The position numbers and the translations under genes are program-made. From assembly GCA_024281675.1 (NCBI GenBank), contig JAMXAG010000005.1, positions 1-64,000 of the forward strand: a stretch of DNA of 64,000 nucleotides, in the 5' to 3' direction. The DNA is from Nitrosomonas sp. GTDB taxonomy: Bacteria; Pseudomonadota; Gammaproteobacteria; Burkholderiales; Nitrosomonadaceae. Below the pieces are notes generated by a model. That model was not told where the DNA came from and ran no database searches. It saw only the letters and a list, made by a program, of their open reading frames with translations. Below, piece after piece: positions 20,114 to 29,702 of the stretch (position 1 is the stretch's first letter; the number at the start of each line of letters is the position of its first letter).

Positions 20114-21388
20114 AAGACTCCTGCACAACCTCGCCTGCCCTTGCAATAACCCACTAAAATAGAGGTAGTTAAAAGAGAGTTGGAGCAAAAGATGCAGATG
20201 AGTTTTGGAGCACTGGAATTGGCAGAGCGATTGAAGCGAGATAATGTTCTGATGAAGATTGATGCGCTGATTGAGTGGGAGGAGTTACGTCCGAAGCTTA
20301 CGGGTTTATACAAGCGCGAGTTATCGCATGGTGGAGGACAGGAACCGTTTGATGTGTTGTTGATGTTCAAAGCGATCCTGCTGGGTCAGTGGCATAGTTT
20401 ATCGGATGCTGCGTTGGAGCAAGCGCTGTGTGTACGGATTGATTTTCTACAATTTTGTGGATTGTCCTTGTCGGATGCGATACCGGACGAAACCACTTTG
20501 TGCCGGTTCCGTAACCGTCTGGTAATCAACGACCGACTGATGGTTTGCTAGGTTCTATTAATGAGCAGCTTCAATCACACGGATTGATGATCAAGGGTGC
20601 GACAGGAGCGGTCATTGATGCCACGCTGATTGAGTCAGCGGCACGCCCCTGAAAGACCATCCTACTTGAGGTAGATACCGAAGGTAAGGCTGTTCAGTTT
20701 GAAGATGGCAGTCAGCCTGGAATCAGCTGTACCGAAGAACAAAGTGCGGATCCGGATGCGACTTGGCTAAAGAAAGGCAAGAAGTCGCAGTTTGGCTACT
20801 GCAGTTACCTGGTGGTGGACGCACAAGACGGCTATGTGCGCGGGGTTCACACTACTCCTGCCAACCAGAGTGAAATGATGCATTTCGAAGCAGCTATCGA
20901 TGGTGCGCATATCGAGGCGAATCGGGTATATGCTGACAAGGGATCTGCCAGCAATGCCAATCGGCAGTTTCTAAGAAAGCAAAAGATCAAGAGCGCAATC
21001 ATGCATCGTGCGTACAAGAACAAACCACTCTCGGCACGCCAGAAGCTGGCGAATCAATTGATCAGCAAAAAACGTTATATTGTCGAACAGTGTTTTGGCA
21101 CAATCAAACGCTTATTCAGAATGGGGCGCGCCAGCTACTTCGGTACGGTAAAAGTCAACGCCCAAGTCATACTGAAAAGTATCTGCATGAACCTGAAAAA
21201 AGCAGCCAACAAAATCTTCGTAGACCAACCATTAAGGAGAGCAATCCGTCCAAATGTTGCATAAGGGGGAAAATTCCCCTAAAAAAGGAAAAAAACTTCA
21301 CTTTCTACCAAAATGACGTGCAATAACTGTCAGTTGGATATTTTTCTCTGTCACTACAGCTAAATTCTCGCGGTTGTGCAGAGGTCTT
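20114..21388 (+). mobile_element. IS5-family element inserted in IS3 orfB
   Basis: About 1275 bp. Left end AAGACTCCTGCACAACC and the complement of the right end AAGACCTCTGCACAACC are near-identical inverted repeats (2 mismatches). TTACA occurs directly before (20109-20113) and after (21389-21393), and fusing the flanks restores the IERYNRTVRYDWL reading of IS3 OrfB. That makes the boundaries secure. Its transposase is broken, so this element is also inactive alone. Confidence 0.9.
20180..21264 (+). pseudogene. IS5-family transposase, frameshift and nonsense codon
   Basis: The first part (TTG at 20180 or ATG at 20192) encodes the IS5 N-terminal domain with PFDVLLMFKAILLGQWH and DAIPDETTLCRFRNRL, then shifts frame near 20540; the other frame continues DGLLGSINEQLQSHGL. 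A TGA near 20650 in ESAARP*K looks like a CGA-to-TGA change. The rest is open: SQFGYCSYLVVD (with the catalytic Asp in the family position), ADKGSAS and the C-terminal IVEQCFGTIKRLF with the catalytic Glu. With two lesions it should be non-functional. Confidence 0.88.
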
Positions 21389-21666
21389 TTACAACAGAAC
21401 CGTGCGTTATGACTGGTTAAGTCAGCACTGCTTTGAATCAATTGCCGAAGTTCAGGATTATGCAACAAAATGGTTGTGGACCTATAATCACGAACGGCCT
21501 AACGCCGCCATTTGGGGAATAACACCAAAACAAAAGCTCGCTCAATTAGCGCGTTAACCTTTACGTTTAACTTCGGTTAATAATGGGGGGGATTACCATA
21601 GAGGGAATGTAATCCGAGGCTGGTTACATCATGATTTGCTGGTTAGAATTATAATCATATATCTCC

Positions 21667-21684
21667 TCTAGTATCGTTACTAGA
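21667..21684 (-). terminator. Hairpin at the end of mrcA
   Basis: TCTAGTA (21667-21673) pairs with TACTAGA (21678-21684) around TCGT, overlapping the mrcA stop codon region. No strong U-run follows on the minus strand, so it is a weak terminator candidate or an mRNA 3' stabiliser. Confidence 0.35.
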
Positions 21685-24019
21685 AAAGTTGGTCTCTAAC
21701 ATCTTTCTCTTCACGAACTCCAGGATTGGGTGCGTGTTCGATAGGAGGAGGTTCATATACAGGGGGCAGTTGTTCGCTAAAGAAATACTCTGTCATGTTT
21801 CCGCTGGAGTCTCTGAATCCAGTTCCGGAATTTATTTTGGTTGCGGTAATGCCGCTGGGTGCTTTATAGTCAACCATTGGCACATCTTTCATAACAGACT
21901 TCATATAATCCATCCAAATAGGTAGTGCAACTCGCCCTCCGGTTTCATTGCTCCCTAGTGATTTTGGTTCGTCGTATCCCATCCAGGATATAGTTACCAA
22001 ATTTTTCTGATAACCACAAAACCAAGCGTCGATATAGTTACTGGTAGTGCCTGTTTTTCCGGCTAAGTCGGTACGCCCTAACTGTTTGGCCTTAACAGCA
22101 GTACCAAAATTAATGACATCTTGCATCATGTTGGTCATGATAAAAGCGTTACGAGGATCAATCACTCGTTTCGCCCCATTTGAAGTACTCACGGGTTGGA
22201 ATTGCTCTAAAACATTACCTTTTTCGTCTTCAATTTTTTTAATGAAGTAAGGTGCAATGCGATACCCACCATTTGCGAATACTGAATATCCGACGGCCAT
22301 TTGCATTGGGGTAACTGATCCAGAACCAAGTGCCATAGGCAGATAAGCGGGGTGACGATCGGCATCAAACCCGAATCGAGAAATGTAGTCTTGTGCATAA
22401 TGCACACCAATTGCTTGAAGGATCCGTATGGATACGAGATTCTTTGATTTTACCAAGGCTGTACGCATGCGGACAGGACCGTCATATTTTCCATCAAAAT
22501 TTTTAGGTTCCCATAATTGACTGCCAGTTTGATTTGCGTTGAACGAAAGCGGACCATCGTTGATAATGGTAGCTGGGGTGAAACCTTTTTCAAGTGCTGC
22601 AGAATAAATAAAGGGTTTGAAGCTCGATCCTGGTTGCCGCCAAGCTTGTGTCACGTGATTAAATTTATTCTTTTGAAAATCAAATCCACCAACTAAAGCA
22701 CGAACAGCTCCGTCATTAGGATCCAATGAAACAATGGCAGCTTCTACTGCTGGGAGCTGAACAATATGCCAGATGTCATTATTTAGATCTTTCTGAATAC
22801 GGATGAGTGCACCGGGACTGAGATATTTCTTCCCCTGTTCTTTTTTGTTGGTTGGTAAATGTTTTTGTGCAAATTTAAGTCCGTCTCCTTTTATTTCAAT
22901 AACTTCCCCACCTTTTCGATAGGCTTGTACAGCATTCTGTTTAACAGATAACACGATTGCTGGATAAATCATGTCATTCTCAGTTATGTCATCCAATGCT
23001 TCATCAAGTGTTTTTTCTTGATTACTGCCGTGCTTGAATAAATCAATATATCCTTCCGGACCACGATATCCATGCCTTCTATCATATTCAATCAAATTTT
23101 TTCTTAAAGCATAGTAGGCCGCGTTCTGATCTTGTTGGCGGATGGTGGTATAAACACGAATGCCTTTGCTATAAGCATCTTCTTGGAAGCGGTCATAGAT
23201 CACCTGACGTACCATTTCTGCCACATAATCAGCTGGTGTCGCGAAAACTAGAGATTGTTTTTTTACGACGATGGGTTGCGCCTCTAAGGTGCTCAGTTCT
23301 TCGCGCGAAATAAGTTTTAATTTATGCAAGCGACCTAAAACATATAGCTGTCGGCTTTTTGCACGCTTCGGATTGCTAATCGGATTGTAAGTGGAAGGTG
23401 CCTTAGGCAATCCGGCCAGAACAGCGGCTTCAGCGATATCAATTTCCTCTAGCGGTTTACCAAAATAGGTTTGTGCTGCTGCGGAAAATCCGTAACTACG
23501 CTGTCCAAGGTAAATTTGGTTGATGTATAACTCTAGAATTTTATCTTTGCTGAGATTTTGTTCAATTTTAAATGCCAGTAGCATTTCGTTCAGTTTGCGA
23601 GTGAATGTTTTGTCTCGAGTTAAAAAAAAGTTTCGAGCCACTTGCATGGTTATTGTGCTTGCACCTTGCTGTACGCTGCCGGCCGAGAAGTTTGAATAAG
23701 CTGCACGTAAAACGCCAATGTAGTCTATTCCGCCATGTTCATAAAAACGATCATCTTCTGCGGCGAGAATGGCTTGCTTCAAGTGTGTTGGCACTTTGGA
23801 AATGGCAACTACGTTTCTACGCTCTACGCCAAACTCTCCAATTAATAATTCTTCATCACTATAGATCCGCAAGGGGATTTTAGGGCGATAGTCGGTTAGT
23901 GTTTCCAATGAAGGGAGGTTTGAGTAAATCACTAAGGCCGCAAATCCAGCGAGGAGCAAGCCAGCTAAACCTAATCCGAGGAATGTATAAAACAAATAAG
24001 ACAGCCAGCGAACAAACAT
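21680..24019 (-). CDS. mrcA: Penicillin-binding protein 1A
   Basis: 779 residues with an N-terminal membrane anchor (about 10-32). It is a class A enzyme that polymerises glycan strands and cross-links peptides in the periplasm. The transglycosylase motif EDDRFYEHGG is at 88-97. The transpeptidase has SSFK (465-468), SKN (525-527) and KTGTT (655-659). Length is normal. It is transcribed away from pilM, the usual neighbour in betaproteobacteria and gammaproteobacteria, with 189 bases between the two starts. Confidence 0.96.
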   Translation of the reverse strand: MFVRWLSYLFYTFLGLGLAGLLLAGFAALVIYSNLPSLETLTDYRPKIPLRIYSDEELLIGEFGVERRNVVAISKVPTHLKQAILAAEDDRFYEHGGIDYIGVLRAAYSNFSAGSVQQGASTITMQVARNFFLTRDKTFTRKLNEMLLAFKIEQNLSKDKILELYINQIYLGQRSYGFSAAAQTYFGKPLEEIDIAEAAVLAGLPKAPSTYNPISNPKRAKSRQLYVLGRLHKLKLISREELSTLEAQPIVVKKQSLVFATPADYVAEMVRQVIYDRFQEDAYSKGIRVYTTIRQQDQNAAYYALRKNLIEYDRRHGYRGPEGYIDLFKHGSNQEKTLDEALDDITENDMIYPAIVLSVKQNAVQAYRKGGEVIEIKGDGLKFAQKHLPTNKKEQGKKYLSPGALIRIQKDLNNDIWHIVQLPAVEAAIVSLDPNDGAVRALVGGFDFQKNKFNHVTQAWRQPGSSFKPFIYSAALEKGFTPATIINDGPLSFNANQTGSQLWEPKNFDGKYDGPVRMRTALVKSKNLVSIRILQAIGVHYAQDYISRFGFDADRHPAYLPMALGSGSVTPMQMAVGYSVFANGGYRIAPYFIKKIEDEKGNVLEQFQPVSTSNGAKRVIDPRNAFIMTNMMQDVINFGTAVKAKQLGRTDLAGKTGTTSNYIDAWFCGYQKNLVTISWMGYDEPKSLGSNETGGRVALPIWMDYMKSVMKDVPMVDYKAPSGITATKINSGTGFRDSSGNMTEYFFSEQLPPVYEPPPIEHAPNPGVREEKDVRDQLF

Positions 24020-24208
24020 GAGTATGAGCTTATTGAAAAATGCAATGGGTAATATGAGTAGTTAGGGGGGTAATATGTTGTTTTTCTTTGAATGAAAGTT
24101 TTATTGAGTATGACAAAATTTCAATTGTGCTATCACTAACAGCTTAATACTGAATCGAAGAAATCAGTTATCAATTATATGTCTTCCACTTTTTGAAGAG
24201 CTTACTTT

Positions 24209-25336
24209 ATGAGTATCGCTTCTAATATGTCAACATTCAAGGAAAATTTTTCAATTAATTTAGATTTCTTGAAAAGTAAATCACCTCCCTTGATTGGTAT
24301 TGATATCAGTTCATCCTCAGTGAAAATGGTTGAGCTATCTCATGTTGGCAAAGGCAATCAATTATATCGCATGGAGCGCTATGTCATTGAGTCAATACCC
24401 GCAGAAGCGGTAACTGAGGGTAATATCGTCAACATGGAAGTTGTCAGTGAATGCTTGCAAAGAGGTTGGCGCAGGATGGGCACAAGGTTAAAAAATGTTT
24501 CTCTAGCTTTACCCATTACCGATGTCATTACCAAAAGGATCAATGTTCCTGCGGGGCAACGGGAAGATGATTTAGTTTTTCAAGTTGAAAATGAAGCTAG
24601 TCAATATATTCCTTTTTCTTTAGATGAAGTTGATCTGGATTTTCAAGTCGTTGGTCCCACTGCTGAAAATTCAGATGAGGTAGAGGTATTGATTGCAGCG
24701 TCACGTAAGGAAAAAGTTGAAGATCGTGTTGCCGTAGCGTTATCAGCGGGACTCAAAACGCTTGTGATGGATATCGAGACCTATGCAGCACAATCAGCTT
24801 TTGAGTTGGCTTTAAGTCAATTGCCCGATGGCGGGAAGAATCAGATCATTGCGTTGGTTGATATTGGTTCTACGACCATCAAAATGAATGTATTTTATAA
24901 TAGCGAATCGGTTTATACCCGTGATCAACCATTTGGTGGCAATCAACTCACTCAGGAAATTTCTAATCAATTTAATCTTCCGCTGGAAGAGGCCGAGCTT
25001 GCTAAACGTAACGGCAATTTGCCTGAAAATTACAAAACGGATGTCTTGCAACCTTTCTGCGAAACACTGGCAATCGAGATCATGCGAGCTATTCAGTTTT
25101 TTTATACATCGACTCAATATACTGAAATTAACTATATTTTTATCGCAGGAGGTTGTGCGGGCATTGCCGAGCTTAACGAAATTATAGCCTCGCGAACACA
25201 AATCAGTACTTTTACAGTGAATCCTTTTGCTAACATGGAGCTATCGAACCGCATCATTCCTCGTCAACTTAACCAAGATGCGCCTGCCTTATTGATTGCG
25301 TGTGGCTTGGCACTTCGTAGCTTTGATCCATCATGA
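24209..25336 (+). CDS. pilM: Type IV pilus assembly protein PilM
   Basis: 375 residues. PilM is a cytoplasmic actin-like ATP-binding protein that holds the PilN tail and links the cytoplasmic motor to the inner-membrane platform. The FtsA/MreB-type phosphate motifs are visible: GIDISSSSVKMVEL near residue 30, VDIGSTTIKMNVF around 218 and IFIAGGCAGI near 312. It begins the pilMNOPQ operon and overlaps pilN by four bases. Confidence 0.95.
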   Translation: MSIASNMSTFKENFSINLDFLKSKSPPLIGIDISSSSVKMVELSHVGKGNQLYRMERYVIESIPAEAVTEGNIVNMEVVSECLQRGWRRMGTRLKNVSLALPITDVITKRINVPAGQREDDLVFQVENEASQYIPFSLDEVDLDFQVVGPTAENSDEVEVLIAASRKEKVEDRVAVALSAGLKTLVMDIETYAAQSAFELALSQLPDGGKNQIIALVDIGSTTIKMNVFYNSESVYTRDQPFGGNQLTQEISNQFNLPLEEAELAKRNGNLPENYKTDVLQPFCETLAIEIMRAIQFFYTSTQYTEINYIFIAGGCAGIAELNEIIASRTQISTFTVNPFANMELSNRIIPRQLNQDAPALLIACGLALRSFDPS

Positions 25337-25887
25337 TACGCATTAATTTACTTCCGCATCGTGAGATAAAACGCAAAGCGCGTCAGCAACAAATTGCCAT
25401 TTTAGCTGGTGTCGCGTGTTTTCTGGGTGTTTTAGTGGTTTGGGGGGGAGCCTCGATAAACTCCGATAATAATGATTATCAAAAACGTCGTAATCAATTT
25501 TTAATTGATCAAACTGCTATTTTGGATAAACAGATCGTTGAAGTCAAAGATATAAAAGCGCGTATGCAAGAGTTATTGGCACGTAAACAAATCGTTGAAA
25601 CACTACAAAATAGTCGATCAGACGCAGTGTATTTACTTGATCAAGTCGCAAGACTCTTGCCAGATGGTGTGTATCTGCGCAGCATTAAACAAGTTGGTAA
25701 TGATATTAGCCTGGTTGGACATGCACAGTCCAATGCATGGATTTCTACTCTGATGCGCAATCTCGAATCTTCTCCTCATCTCGAATCTGCACTATTAGTA
25801 GAAATTAAGGCAATTAGTGTTAATAACGTACGGCAAAATGAATTCAATATGAAAGTTAAATATAAGCAAACAGATGCTGAGGAATAA
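25333..25887 (+). CDS. pilN: Type IV pilus assembly protein PilN
   Basis: 184 residues. The N-terminal MIRINLLPHRE is the conserved cytoplasmic tail (I/F-N-L-L-P) that binds PilM. One membrane helix follows at about 22-42, then a coiled-coil and ferredoxin-like periplasmic domain. The ATG overlaps the pilM stop. PilN pairs with PilO to form the inner-membrane alignment complex. Confidence 0.95.
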   Translation: MIRINLLPHREIKRKARQQQIAILAGVACFLGVLVVWGGASINSDNNDYQKRRNQFLIDQTAILDKQIVEVKDIKARMQELLARKQIVETLQNSRSDAVYLLDQVARLLPDGVYLRSIKQVGNDISLVGHAQSNAWISTLMRNLESSPHLESALLVEIKAISVNNVRQNEFNMKVKYKQTDAEE

Positions 25888-25943
25888 TCGGTAAATTGAG
25901 TGAGCTTACTTAATTCTGTAATTTAATTAAGGATAGTGAGAAC

Positions 25944-26555
25944 ATGGATCTAATGGTTGAATTGCGCCAACTTGATATTAATAAGGCCGGAGATTGGCCT
26001 ATTGTATTCAAGGTGATTGCATTGGTTATACTCTTCATTGGAATTGTGATCGGTGGATATTTCTATGTTTGGAGTGATCAGATACAAGAACTGGAAAATG
26101 CTGAAGTTGAAGAGGAGACGTTAAAAACGACTTATTTAGCTAAAAAACATAGTGTTATTAATTTACCCGGCCTGCGGCAACAATTGAAAGATATTGAGCA
26201 GTCACTGAGTACCTTATTGCGGCAGTTACCGAATAAATCAGAGATGGAAGGCTTGTTAGTCGATATTAATCAGGCTGGACTAGGTCGCGGATTGCAATTT
26301 GAGCTGTTTAAACCGGCAGAGAAAGAATCAATCAATGCGTTTTATGCGGAGCTTCCAATCGCTGTCAAAGTGATCGGAGGTTATCATGACATCGGGGCCT
26401 TTACTAGTGATGTTGCAAAATTACCACGTATTGTAACGCTTAATGATATCAATATTGTTCCTGGAAATGACGGAAAGCTAGTATTGGACGCTATTGCCAA
26501 GACTTTCCGTTACTTGGACGATGAAGAAATAGCGAAGCAATCCATAGGAAAATGA
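25944..26555 (+). CDS. pilO: Type IV pilus assembly protein PilO
   Basis: 203 residues with one membrane helix at about 24-46, a coiled-coil (ELENAEVEEETLKTTYL) and a periplasmic fold containing LLRQLPNKSEMEGLLVDINQ. It forms heterodimers with PilN and contacts PilP. A 56-base gap, with a GGATAGTGAG binding site, separates it from pilN, unusual in an otherwise tight operon. Confidence 0.95.
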   Translation: MDLMVELRQLDINKAGDWPIVFKVIALVILFIGIVIGGYFYVWSDQIQELENAEVEEETLKTTYLAKKHSVINLPGLRQQLKDIEQSLSTLLRQLPNKSEMEGLLVDINQAGLGRGLQFELFKPAEKESINAFYAELPIAVKVIGGYHDIGAFTSDVAKLPRIVTLNDINIVPGNDGKLVLDAIAKTFRYLDDEEIAKQSIGK

Positions 26556-26558
26556 ATT

Positions 26559-27074
26559 ATGATGCGCACTGTGTTTTTACTATTACTGCTTATTATTGTG
26601 ACGATGATGACAGCTTGTAGTTCGACCGATTATAGTGATCTCGAATCATTTGTGAATGATTCCTCGAGTGGTTTGCAAGGAAAGATTGATCCACTGCCTG
26701 AGGTGAAGTTACATAAATCCTTTATTTACCAAGCCTTCGATATTTCCGATCCATTTGTACCCCGTGTAAATGGTCAAACACAAACCGCATCAAATGGAAT
26801 CAGCCCTGACCTAAATCGACAAAAAGAAATTTTAGAATCTTATCCGCTCGAAAGCTTATCTTTAGTTGGTTCTTTGCAACAAGATAGTATGGTTTTTGCT
26901 TTGATTAAATCACCTGATGGGATCCTACATCGCGTCAAGAAAGGTAATCATTTAGGACATAATTTTGGAAAGATAGAAGCCATTTCAGAAATGGAAGTTA
27001 GTTTAAAAGAGATTGTGCAGAACGGTACTACTGAGTGGGTTGAGAAACAAAGCGCCCTTATATTGAAGAACTAA
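26559..27074 (+). CDS. pilP: Type IV pilus lipoprotein PilP
   Basis: 171 residues with a lipoprotein signal whose lipobox is MTAC, Cys20. PilP connects PilN/PilO to the secretin PilQ. The conserved C-terminal beta domain contains YPLESLSLVGSLQQDSMVFA and VKKGNHLGHNFGKIEAI. It starts three bases after pilO. Confidence 0.95.
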   Translation: MMRTVFLLLLLIIVTMMTACSSTDYSDLESFVNDSSSGLQGKIDPLPEVKLHKSFIYQAFDISDPFVPRVNGQTQTASNGISPDLNRQKEILESYPLESLSLVGSLQQDSMVFALIKSPDGILHRVKKGNHLGHNFGKIEAISEMEVSLKEIVQNGTTEWVEKQSALILKN

Positions 27075-27096
27075 AATTCATGTTTCATTGTGAGCG

Positions 27097-29193
27097 ATGA
27101 AAAAAAATAGTCTGATACACGCAGTCACTTTATTTTTGCTATCTTTTAATGGATTAGCTGCCGCTGAGCAGATCCAATCTTCCCCATCTTTTTCAAATAC
27201 GCTTCGTTCAATCAATATATCGAATGGACAAAGTGGTGAGATCGTCGCTAAATTAACACTTGAGCAAGCACTGCCTGCGGCTCCTGTTGGCGTTGCATTA
27301 AATAATCCATTTCGCATTTATTTCGATTTGCACCAAGTTTCTAATGGTATTGGGAAGAATTATCAGGAATCACTCGAAGGTGATCTGCGGAGTATCAATG
27401 TTGTCCAGGTAGGCGATCGTACTAGAATAGTATTGAATTTGGCAAAGTTAATGCAGCATGACATTCAGATTAGAGATAATTTGTTGTTTATAAGGCTTGC
27501 TGCTGCTCCAACTAAACATGCGAGAGCTTCATCTGTCAGGATTGCGGAAGCTGCACCGCAAAAACAGATCAACAGCTTACGTGATATTGATTTCCGCCGT
27601 GGTACATTGGGGGAAGGCCGAGTTGTCGTTGATATGACAAAAACTAATGCCAATGTGGATGTGAAACAACAAGGTGACGTGGTTCTTGTAGATTTTGTGG
27701 ATACCTTTCTGCCAGATAGTTTGGCAAGACGCTTGGATGTTTTAGATTTTGCTACACCGATTCAAACCATTGAAACGACTAGAACGGGCGATAACGTCCG
27801 TATGATTGTTAAGCCACATGGTCGTTGGGAGCATTCGGCGAGACAATCAGGAACACAATTTGTGCTTGAAGTGAGAGCGCTAAGTAATGACGAGGAAGAA
27901 ATCGAAAAAAGAAAGCGCGCTACCGGAGGATATACTGGTGAGCGACTTTCTCTTAATTTCCAGGATGTTGAGGTTCGGGCAATTTTACAAGTCATCGCTG
28001 ACTTCACCAATATCAATATTATTGCCAGCGATTCGGTCGGTGGAAATCTAACCTTGCGATTGAGAGACGTACCTTGGGATCAAGCGCTTGATATCGTATT
28101 GCAAGTGCACGGATTAGATAAACGTCGTTCCGGGAATGTCATTTTTGTGGCGCCACGTAAGGAAATGGCGGATCGTGAATTACTCGATTTGGAAGCGCAA
28201 TTACAGGTCGCCGACATGGAGCCCCTGCGCAGTGAAATATTTCATTTGAATCATCGTCGGGTCAACTCACTGACATTTGAAGGAATGATCAGTAAACGCG
28301 GCACGATTAGTTTGGATGAAATCAGTAATACGATTACGATTACCGATATTCCGATGCGACTGGCCGAAATCAGGAAGCGAATTGAAAAGCTTGACGTATT
28401 TGAGCGGCAAGTAGTGATTGAGGCGCGTATCGTAGAAGCGATAGATACTTTTAGCCGTAGTTTGGGTGCGCGCTTTGGAATACAGAACTCAACAGATGTG
28501 GGTGGTTATGGTTTTGGTGCATCCGGGAATCTCGCTGGATCGAGTACTTTGGCAGGTGGAGGAGGTACAGCAGGCCCTAATAATCTCAATGTTAATTTGC
28601 CCGCGGCGGCTGCGACAGGCTTATTGGGTGGACCAGCAGCACTGGGATTGAGTTTGATGAAATTCAATAATGGCCGTTTGATCAATCTGGAATTATCAGC
28701 TTTGGAAACGGATAATAAAGGGAGGGTTATTGCCAGTCCTCGCGTCGTAACTGCGCACGGGATTGAGGCTATTATTGAACAAGGTGATCGCGTGCCATAT
28801 CAGCAAGCAACGAGTAGTGGTGCGACTAGCATCCGATTTATGGATGCAACTTTACGGCTGAAAGTTAAGCCGTTAATTACGTACAATGGTCAAATTGATA
28901 TGGAACTGAATGTGAACCAAGACAAGATTGGCACACCTCTAAATCAATTCTTGCCGCCGCCAATCAATACTAAGCAGGTGACTACTAAAGTTCTGGTGGA
29001 GAATGGTGGGACTGTAGTTATTGGCGGTATTTTTGATCGTACTGAAAATGTTATAGTTAACAAAGTACCTTTTCTAGGGGATATTCCAGTAATAGGTCAC
29101 ATTTTCCGTAATACCGTCAGAGTTGATAATAAGCGTGAGTTACTGATTTTTGTTACACCGCGTATTCTCAGCGAGACATTGAATCTGCAGTAA
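27097..29193 (+). CDS. pilQ: Type IV pilus secretin PilQ
   Basis: 698 residues with an N-terminal signal peptide (cleavage near SFNGLAAAEQ). It is the outer-membrane gated channel through which the pilus passes. In order: AMIN domains that bind peptidoglycan (about 35-260), an STN/N0 domain (LNFQDVEVRAILQVIADFT, about 287-305), an N1 domain, and the C-terminal secretin domain with VPFLGDIPVIGHIFRN near 650. A Gly/Ala/Asn-rich insert around 465-515 lies in the secretin part. It closes the operon. Confidence 0.96.
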   Translation: MKKNSLIHAVTLFLLSFNGLAAAEQIQSSPSFSNTLRSINISNGQSGEIVAKLTLEQALPAAPVGVALNNPFRIYFDLHQVSNGIGKNYQESLEGDLRSINVVQVGDRTRIVLNLAKLMQHDIQIRDNLLFIRLAAAPTKHARASSVRIAEAAPQKQINSLRDIDFRRGTLGEGRVVVDMTKTNANVDVKQQGDVVLVDFVDTFLPDSLARRLDVLDFATPIQTIETTRTGDNVRMIVKPHGRWEHSARQSGTQFVLEVRALSNDEEEIEKRKRATGGYTGERLSLNFQDVEVRAILQVIADFTNINIIASDSVGGNLTLRLRDVPWDQALDIVLQVHGLDKRRSGNVIFVAPRKEMADRELLDLEAQLQVADMEPLRSEIFHLNHRRVNSLTFEGMISKRGTISLDEISNTITITDIPMRLAEIRKRIEKLDVFERQVVIEARIVEAIDTFSRSLGARFGIQNSTDVGGYGFGASGNLAGSSTLAGGGGTAGPNNLNVNLPAAAATGLLGGPAALGLSLMKFNNGRLINLELSALETDNKGRVIASPRVVTAHGIEAIIEQGDRVPYQQATSSGATSIRFMDATLRLKVKPLITYNGQIDMELNVNQDKIGTPLNQFLPPPINTKQVTTKVLVENGGTVVIGGIFDRTENVIVNKVPFLGDIPVIGHIFRNTVRVDNKRELLIFVTPRILSETLNLQ

Positions 29194-29208
29194 TTTGGTG
29201 AGTATTTC

Positions 29209-29673
29209 TTACTTATTTTGTGCAAAATCTATTTGCTTCCAAGCTTCATAAGCTATAACGGCGACGCTATTGGATAAATTCAAGCTGCGGCTAGTAGCAA
29301 CCATAGGTATAAGTATTCGCTGTTCAGCAGAAAATGATTCCAGAAGATGTGGTGGTAAACCAGATGTTTCTGCACCAAATAAGAAACTATCACCTTTTTT
29401 GTAGCTGATGTAATCGTAGCGTTGTGTGCCTTTGGTTGTGACGGCAAATATCCGGTTATTTTGCAAGACTGCACTACAGTTTTGCCAGTTTTCGTGAATA
29501 TTGATTGTGGTAAATTCGTGATAATCCAAACCCGCGCGCAGTAGTTGCTTGTCCTTGAGCGGGAATCCTAAAGGTTTAATCAGATGTAATTGCATGCCAG
29601 TATTGGCGCATAATCGGATAATGTTACCCGTATTGGGGGGGATTTCAGGTTGATACAAAACGATGTTAAACAT
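29209..29673 (-). CDS. trmL: tRNA (cytidine(34)-2'-O)-methyltransferase TrmL
   Basis: 154 residues, full length for this SPOUT enzyme that 2'-O-methylates the wobble base of tRNA-Leu. Motifs: YQPEIPPNTGNIIRLCANTG at the N-terminus, LFGAETSGLP in the middle and IPMVATSRSLNLSNSVA at the knot. It is convergent with pilQ (15 bases between stops) and downstream of the comF-like gene. Confidence 0.94.
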   Translation of the reverse strand: MFNIVLYQPEIPPNTGNIIRLCANTGMQLHLIKPLGFPLKDKQLLRAGLDYHEFTTINIHENWQNCSAVLQNNRIFAVTTKGTQRYDYISYKKGDSFLFGAETSGLPPHLLESFSAEQRILIPMVATSRSLNLSNSVAVIAYEAWKQIDFAQNK

Positions 29674-29702
29674 AAGAATGACGATTGCGATGAGTCGGTA
29701 TA

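Larger units (their letters stand above)
19491..21557 (+). pseudogene. IS3-family transposase orfB, broken and interrupted
   Basis: The start overlaps the orfA end ([18 protein letters not shown]). The frame shifts near 19570-19610, continues with [20 protein letters not shown] and [11 protein letters not shown] (first catalytic Asp), then has further lesions around 19890-20030. It stops at IERY, where the IS5-like element enters. After that element it resumes at 21394 with NRTVRYDWL (the Asn codon spans the duplication) and NHERPNAAI, ending at 21557. At least three lesions besides the insertion are seen, so it decayed long ago. Confidence 0.85.
19133..21598 (+). mobile_element. IS3-family element, decayed, split by an IS5-family insertion
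   Basis: The ends are imperfect inverted repeats: TGGTAATCCTCCC at 19133-19145 and the complement of TGGTAATCCCCCC ending at 21598. Without the inserted IS5-like element it would be about 1.19 kb, normal for IS3. It carries orfA and orfB, both broken. No clear 3-4 bp target duplication was seen outside the ends, so the flanks may have changed since insertion. Confidence 0.85.

Noticed and set aside
21090-21326. Second frame at the 3' end of the IS5 transposase
   Set aside because: It is the +1 shadow of the transposase C-terminus with no motif of its own.
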